Of a stretch of DNA of 64,000 nucleotides, positions 59,265 to 64,000 are shown piece by piece. Numbering within the stretch: position 1 is the stretch's first letter; every line of letters begins with the position of its first letter. Location of the stretch: NCBI GenBank assembly GCA_001179505.1, contig CDMY01000947.1, positions 150,508-214,507 on the forward strand. Direction: 5' to 3'. The notes beneath the pieces are model-generated. The model did no database searches and was not told where the DNA came from. It saw nothing but the letters and a program-made list of their open reading frames with translations. The position numbers and the translations under genes are program-made. The stretch is from Vitrella brassicaformis (taxonomy: Eukaryota > Sar > Vitrellaceae).

Positions 59265-60382
59265 GTGATGGATGGTTCGACATACACAGAGAGGGACGGA
59301 CGGAGGGCTGGGGCTGAAAACCCCCTCTCTCCTGATCTCTCTGTCTGTCTGTCTGCCTGTCTGTCTGTCTGTCTGTCGCTCTCTCCGGTCGTGTGATGCG
59401 TGTCGTGTAAGATAGACCGGTTGGGCTGGTGTGTGTGTACTAGGAGAGTGTTATGCGTCTGCTCCATGCCTAGCCCGTCGCTCCAGCTGCCTGCCGGCCG
59501 TGGTGTCTTTCTGAAATGGTGCAGAGAGGGATGGTGCCGAGAGATTTTTGCCTGCTTGCAACATTGCGTGAGAGAGAGAGCCTGCCAGGAAGAAAAGGGG
59601 TCTTTCTTCCGACCCGTCTGCCTGTCAGTGAGTGCGTATGAGGGATGCGCCGCCTGGTTTTTCCGCCGATTTGTCTGGTCGGTCGCAGTAAGCAAGCAGT
59701 GTGCCGCAGAGTGCGGCCCGTGGCGTGAGTGTGGTGAGCCGTGTTGGCGTGTCTGTCTGTCTCCCAAGACCTACATGTGTTTGTGTGTGGATGAGAAGAC
59801 CCGTCAGCTGACTGAAAGCTTTTGTGATGCCCTCTCTTGGATTGGCACAAATGAATTGACCGATTCATTGTTGTCATCCATCCATCCATCTGTCTGTCCA
59901 AAGCTACCTGTCCGTCTATGTCTTTCTGCCTCACTGAAACACAGCAAAGGGACACAGGGAGAGAGCAACCGCCCCTCCCGCCAGCCGTACAATGCTGCTA
60001 TCCACACACATCCACATGCAGACAGGCAGACAGACAGACAGGCAGCCACACGCTCAGGTCAAGGCACTCACTCTACAGCGCTATCATCCTACTACTCACA
60101 GGCGATCAAAACACCCACGCACGCAATCTAATGCACCGAGAGAGAGAGAGAGAGAGAGAGAGACAACCAGACAGACAGCGAGACAAAAAAGTGTGATGAA
60201 AAGAAGAGGCCGGTACAGCCACTACGATGGATGCTGCGAGGCCGGCTGTGGCTGCGTGTGTGTCGGGTAGCTTTGCCATTTTAGACCGAGCCATCCGACA
60301 CACGCCCCCTCGCGAGCCAGCCAGCCGCCTGCCTACTTGCCGTCCTTGCCCATCTCTTCTGTCTCTGTTTCGGCCTCTCCTC
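59265..60382. other. Intergenic region, no gene seen
   Basis: Between convergent genes, with CTGT (about 59337-59378), CCAT (about 59876-59890), CAGA and GA microsatellites. A 243-residue + strand frame (59400-60131) starts with GTG, is Cys/Ser-rich repeat read-through and is not supported. Confidence 0.5.
60139..60163. repeat. GA dinucleotide run
   Basis: About 12 uninterrupted GA units downstream of the secreted helical protein gene. Confidence 0.85.
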
Positions 60383-61639
60383 TCAATGAGGTGCATTCTT
60401 GAGGAGCAGGTCCTCAATCAGTTTGAGGTCATCGAGCAGCTTGGACTGGTTCTTAGGTTTCTTCGCCAGTTTCTCGATCAGCTTCTGCAGGTCTTCCTTC
60501 TTCTTGGTGAGGTCCTCGGCGACCTTGCCCTCGATCTTAGTGGATATCTTGAGCTCGTCGACGAGCGGCTCAACCAACTCGGTCAGGTCGACATCCTTGA
60601 TGTTGGTCTTCTCGGGCATCTCAGGGACATCCTCCGGATCGATTTTGTCGGGTAGGATGGCGTCGATGGTCGTCTTGAAGTTGTCGAGGGTGGGGGTGCC
60701 CGGCTCGCCCTGGCCCCTCGCCCCGATGGTGTTGAGCAGCGACACGACCGCTGTGAAGGACTCCTCCTTGAGCGTGTCGTCCAGACCGTTGAGGATGTCA
60801 CGCCCAAGCTGAACAAACAGACGACAGGGAGGGAGGGAGAGCAGGCAGGCAGGCAGGATGTCATAATGTGTTGCTCTCTAGGTTGGTAGCCTGTCTGTGT
60901 GGGATGTGAGGTGGTGGGGTGTGATCGATATGGACACATACGGACCTGTTGTGGCGCTGAGAGAGGATTGAGAGTGATGGCGACCACATTCCTGACAAAC
61001 GTGCGAAGGACGTTCAGGGCCTCGCCGGTCACCTACACGACACGACCACGGACAGTCCATCACTGTACTCATCGGACTCTCACAACCAACAGCAGGCCCC
61101 ATCCACGACGCTCACCTGCCCGAATTCCTCGATTGGCTGTGCCAAGCCCTCGAGGGACTTGGTGATGGGATCAGAGGCCGCGCTCTTGTTGGGCGGCGGC
61201 ACATTGCCCACTCTGGGCTCCTTGGACGGAACGAAAGGTGAGTTGGCGTCTTCCGTGGCATCCTGCGACACGCTGTCCTTGCCATCATCGGTTGAGGTGT
61301 CGGTGCTGTCGTCATCACCGGTGTCGTCGTCCTGCATTCTGCGCCGCTGCTCGGCGGCCTTCCGGAACTCTGGAGTGCGGTACTTGTACCGAGAGAGCCG
61401 GCCGTAGTTCATCACTCGCCATATGGCACCTGTTGAGGTGGACCGACACACAACACGTCAACAACACGTCAGTCAATCAGCGCCATTTGCTTGGTGTCTG
61501 CCCTACGTAGCTGGTCTTCTGGTAGTTTCAACAGCTGCCAGAAGTCGGGTTCTGTCCGCTGCTTCACTGGCGCAGCCGTCACGTGGTTGAGGAGCAGGAT
61601 GGCGGTGAAGCACGCCGCCACAAGCGACGCAGACTTCAT
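60383..61639 (-). CDS. Secreted helical protein
   Basis: Four exons: 61639 to about 61507, about 61430-61115, about 61032-60946 and about 60808-60383, roughly 310 residues. All junctions are GT...AG and in phase. It starts with a clear signal peptide (MKSASLVAACFTAILLLNHV, cleavage likely at TAA-PV). A basic aromatic segment follows (MNYGRLSRYKYRTPEFRKAA), then a Ser/Asp/Thr-rich spacer and amphipathic helices to the end (KVAEDLTKKKEDLQKLIEKL; SKLLDDLKLIEDLLLKN). No transmembrane helix or enzyme motif is present after the signal. It is probably exported or held in an internal compartment. Family unknown. It is head to head with BTB/TLDc copy 4 across 151 bp. Confidence 0.7.
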
Positions 61640-61790
61640 CTTGGGGCCGCTGCCTGCCCTTCACAAGCTGATCGATGTGTGTGGCCGTCGCGCAGAATCC
61701 TCGCAGTTGACGAGACAAAACGTGTACACTGTACGGGTGAACCGCTCCCCGCCAAGGGTTTCCCGGCGAAAGAAACAGAGTGCTGAGGAC
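61640..61790. promoter_or_regulatory. Divergent promoter region
   Basis: A 151-bp gap between the secreted-protein gene (-) and BTB/TLDc copy 4 (+). It includes the short palindrome TGTACACTGTACG near 61729. Function is inferred from position. Confidence 0.35.
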
Positions 61791-62298
61791 ATGTCTGCAG
61801 CAGCGGCAGCAGCAGCAGCTTCGTCTGGCACAAAGCGTAAGTGGCCTGCCGATGGCGCCGATGAGGACAGCGACGCGCGCGGCGGCATTCTCGCCAGCCT
61901 TCAGCATCATGGGCGCCTCGGCGATGCACTCCAGTCGATGCTGGAAGAGCTCGAGGAGCGCGAGAGGGCCATGGGCGGGGCCGCTGCAGCGCCAAACAAA
62001 GCAAGTGTGTGACATCCTCTCTCTGTTTGGGTGTCGTCGTGTGTTGATTGCAGGATGAGTTGATGAAGGAGGTGTTGGAGTTCAACCTGAGCGGCGAACT
62101 GTTCCGCGCCCGCCGGTCGGCCCTCTGTGCGGCCAAGGGCAGTGTGCTGGCGGTGATGTTCTCGGGCAAGTTTGACATCGCGTTTTTCCGTGATGAGAAG
62201 AATCGCATATTCTTGCCCGTCTACGGGCCCGCCTTCAAGTGGTGAGAGGGGCGGACGAACACTGGAGGGACTGGCGGATGGGGTGTGTGTCATGTCGG

Positions 62299-62329
<31 letters not shown>

Positions 62330-64000
62330 ATCTGATCAGGTTGGTTGGAGAGCTCATACTGTATTCGGGCGAGCAGGTCGACAACGTGACCCTGACACCA
62401 GCCAGACAGACTGATGCGCCATACAAGTGAGGAAGGAAAGGCCAAGGCCTATTCGCTCGCTATGTGCGTGCGCATGTTCCCGCCATCGTCAGGTACTGGG
62501 CCGAGTTGCTGCTGTTCGACCCCTCCACGAAGCGGCGCAGCAACGACGGTGCGGTGGCGGCAGGAGGAAACGACCGGCAGCGCCCCGCACAAGACGGCCA
62601 GCAGGGAGGGGGGCAGCCAAAGGGCGATGCCGAGGACCTCTCTGTTGAGCTGACCAGTATGATCAGGCGGGCCAAGGCGGACAAGGTTGCGCAGGAGGCG
62701 AGGCTCGACGCCATCAAACCGCTGCTGAAGACGGGCAATATGGAGGACGATACGGTGAGACGAACGACAAAGACAGAACAGCAGAGGGAGCCAACCACAA
62801 TGATGTGCTCTGTTTCATTTCTCTGTGTCCTCAGTTGGTGTCGATTGATGTTCTCGGTCAGCGGGTCACCGTGACGACTGGCGTAGCGAAATCGCTGGGC
62901 GACGACTCGACGTTCGCAAACCGATTCCTCAAGTACACACAATGACAACCCAATGGCCACGACACACACTGATGGTTGGCGTATTGCCGTGGTTTGTTCG
63001 TTAAGGTATGATCCTCTGGCGGTCGATGTGCCGGCCGAGTATGTGCAGCGAGTGGTGGACATCGTCGTCCGTGCCCACATGGAGGAGGGGGCGGCCATCA
63101 CAGCGGCTGACGTGCAGGGGGCGAGGGGTGACCTGGCCATCAAGGGATACCGACACGCACTCACCATGTAAGAGCGGCGAGAACACACACACAGAGCTGC
63201 TCGCCACACAGTGCCCCGACGGCTGCTCTCTGTCTGTGTGTGTTGGTTTGTCTCAGGTACGGTTTGGATAGCGATCGCTATTTGGGCCCCGCTGACGGCC
63301 TCCTGACCACCGAGCACCTGCACAAGATCCGGCAGTGGTGTGAGGGCGAGGAGGTCGCCCCCGCACACATCCCGTCGTGTGTGGGCGAGCCGGTCATCCG
63401 CATATACAAGTGAGAAGGGCAGCCGACAGATGTGAGCATGACGGCATCCTCTCATCATGCCTCTGTGTCCTGATGTGTGTGTCATGGCAGGGCGACTGTG
63501 GATGGTTGGAGGTGGTTGGATTTCTTCGGTGCCGTCAAGGGCCACTCCCCACTGCTGCTCATCTTCAAAGTGGCCGACAGCAATGAGCTCTTCGCCATCA
63601 TCATCGAGGGGCCCATCGAGGTCACCGGACCGGCGCAGAGCCGCAGCGACACGATATCATATGCCTTCAAGCTGCGTGGGACAGACAGCCATCCATACGT
63701 GGGCTACATCGGCTGGCGCAGCGACATCGAAATCGCGGGCACACAGGTGGGTACTCATCCGAACCAGCAACGCAGTCATGGTAATGGTCCCGTCCCTCCA
63801 TCCATGTGTGCAGGAGAAAGTCACCGAGTTCATCGATTTCTCTTCGCCCGACTCCGATGTGACGGCCGTCCTCGCCACGGCATGGTTCTCCTTCGGTATC
63901 CGTCCGGCTGCTCAGATCGGCGCCCCAGCAGCAGCCAGCGATGAAACGATGAAGCGCTGCCAGGGCTACATCCTGGTGGAGAATCAGGACGACGAGTGGT
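61791..64000 (+). CDS. BTB/TLDc-like family protein, copy 4 (3' end outside window)
   Basis: Nine exons: 61791-62000, 62054-62241, 62340-62425, 62493-62754, 62835-62932, 63006-63167, 63257-63409, 63491-63746 and 63814 to the edge. The N-terminus (MSAAAAAAAASSGTKRKWPA) is very close to copy 3. The BTB/T1 core (LEFNLSGELFRARRSALCAA, GKFDIAFFRDEKNRIFLP), second T1-like module (TVTTGVAKSLGDDSTFANRF) and TLDc-like region are intact. Intron 1 begins with GC (AAA|GCAAGT), unlike the GT of the other copies. In exon 9 the conserved QQIQIGAP segment is shortened by three residues (AAQIGAP). The window ends shortly before the expected stop. Confidence 0.8.
62302..62328. repeat. GT run inside intron 2 of copy 4
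   Basis: About 13 GT units close to the 3' splice site. Shorter TG runs sit at the same place in many introns of this window. Confidence 0.8.

Noticed and set aside
59400-60131. 243-residue open frame on the + strand
   Set aside because: Starts with GTG, is Cys/Ser-rich and driven by microsatellites, has no splice logic or known motif, and lies in convergent intergenic space.

Overview
The window looks like nuclear DNA of a gene-dense, GC-rich, very intron-rich unicellular eukaryote. Introns are about 45-200 nt, usually GT...CAG and often TG- or CA-rich, and CCAT, CAGA, GTGA and CT/GA microsatellites fill the spaces between genes. One product carries a signal peptide with a Phe motif that resembles a complex-plastid presequence. 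Together these point to an alveolate-type alga; a chromerid such as Vitrella is my best guess, which is inference and not proof. No rRNA, tRNA, CRISPR array or transposase was recognised. All gene models were spliced by eye from reading frame, phase and splice-site continuity.

Layout. 1-4.7 kb (-): a long disordered protein with DGWG[N/D]F motifs and an IQ motif, running off the left edge. 4.9-7.2 kb (+): copy 1 of a BTB/TLDc-like family. 8.1-10.6 kb (+): an unrecognised 680-residue protein. 11.3-12.3 kb (-): a putative plastid-targeted protein. 13.2-15.3 kb (-): an ankyrin-repeat protein. 15.7-18.1 kb (+): BTB/TLDc copy 2. 18.8-20.5 kb (+): an Eco1/ESCO cohesin acetyltransferase. 20.5-23.3 kb: a gene-poor microsatellite tract. 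23.3-24.9 kb (-): a triple CCCH zinc-finger protein. 25.2-27.5 kb (+): an RCC1-like repeat protein. 28.4-37.7 kb (-): a giant type I membrane protein with PPC-like modules. 38.3-40.7 kb (-): BTB/TLDc copy 3. 40.9-44.3 kb (+): a multi-span membrane protein with a PAS-like module. 45.0-48.4 kb (+): a coiled-coil protein with an in-frame TAG. 48.7-50.4 kb (+): a secreted His/Glu-rich, probably GPI-anchored protein. 50.4-52.6 kb: non-coding, with a tandem hairpin pair. 52.6-54.1 kb (-): a Lys/Pro-rich nuclear-type protein. 54.6-54.9 kb (-): orphan helicase-like exons. 55.0-55.8 kb (-): a small Cys-motif protein. 55.9-57.6 kb (+): a sarcosine-oxidase-like flavoenzyme. 58.2-59.3 kb (+): an unrecognised protein with a hydrophobic tail. 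60.4-61.6 kb (-): a secreted helical protein. 61.8-64 kb (+): BTB/TLDc copy 4, cut by the right edge.

The most striking feature is the dispersed four-member BTB/TLDc family. All copies keep the same nine-exon plan, all sit head to head with an unrelated neighbour across a 151-371 bp gap, and two carry the same kind of splice-acceptor loss (AG to AA). Head-to-head pairing also occurs elsewhere (CCCH/RCC1 and Cys-protein/oxidase), so shared bidirectional promoters are probably a general property of this genome.
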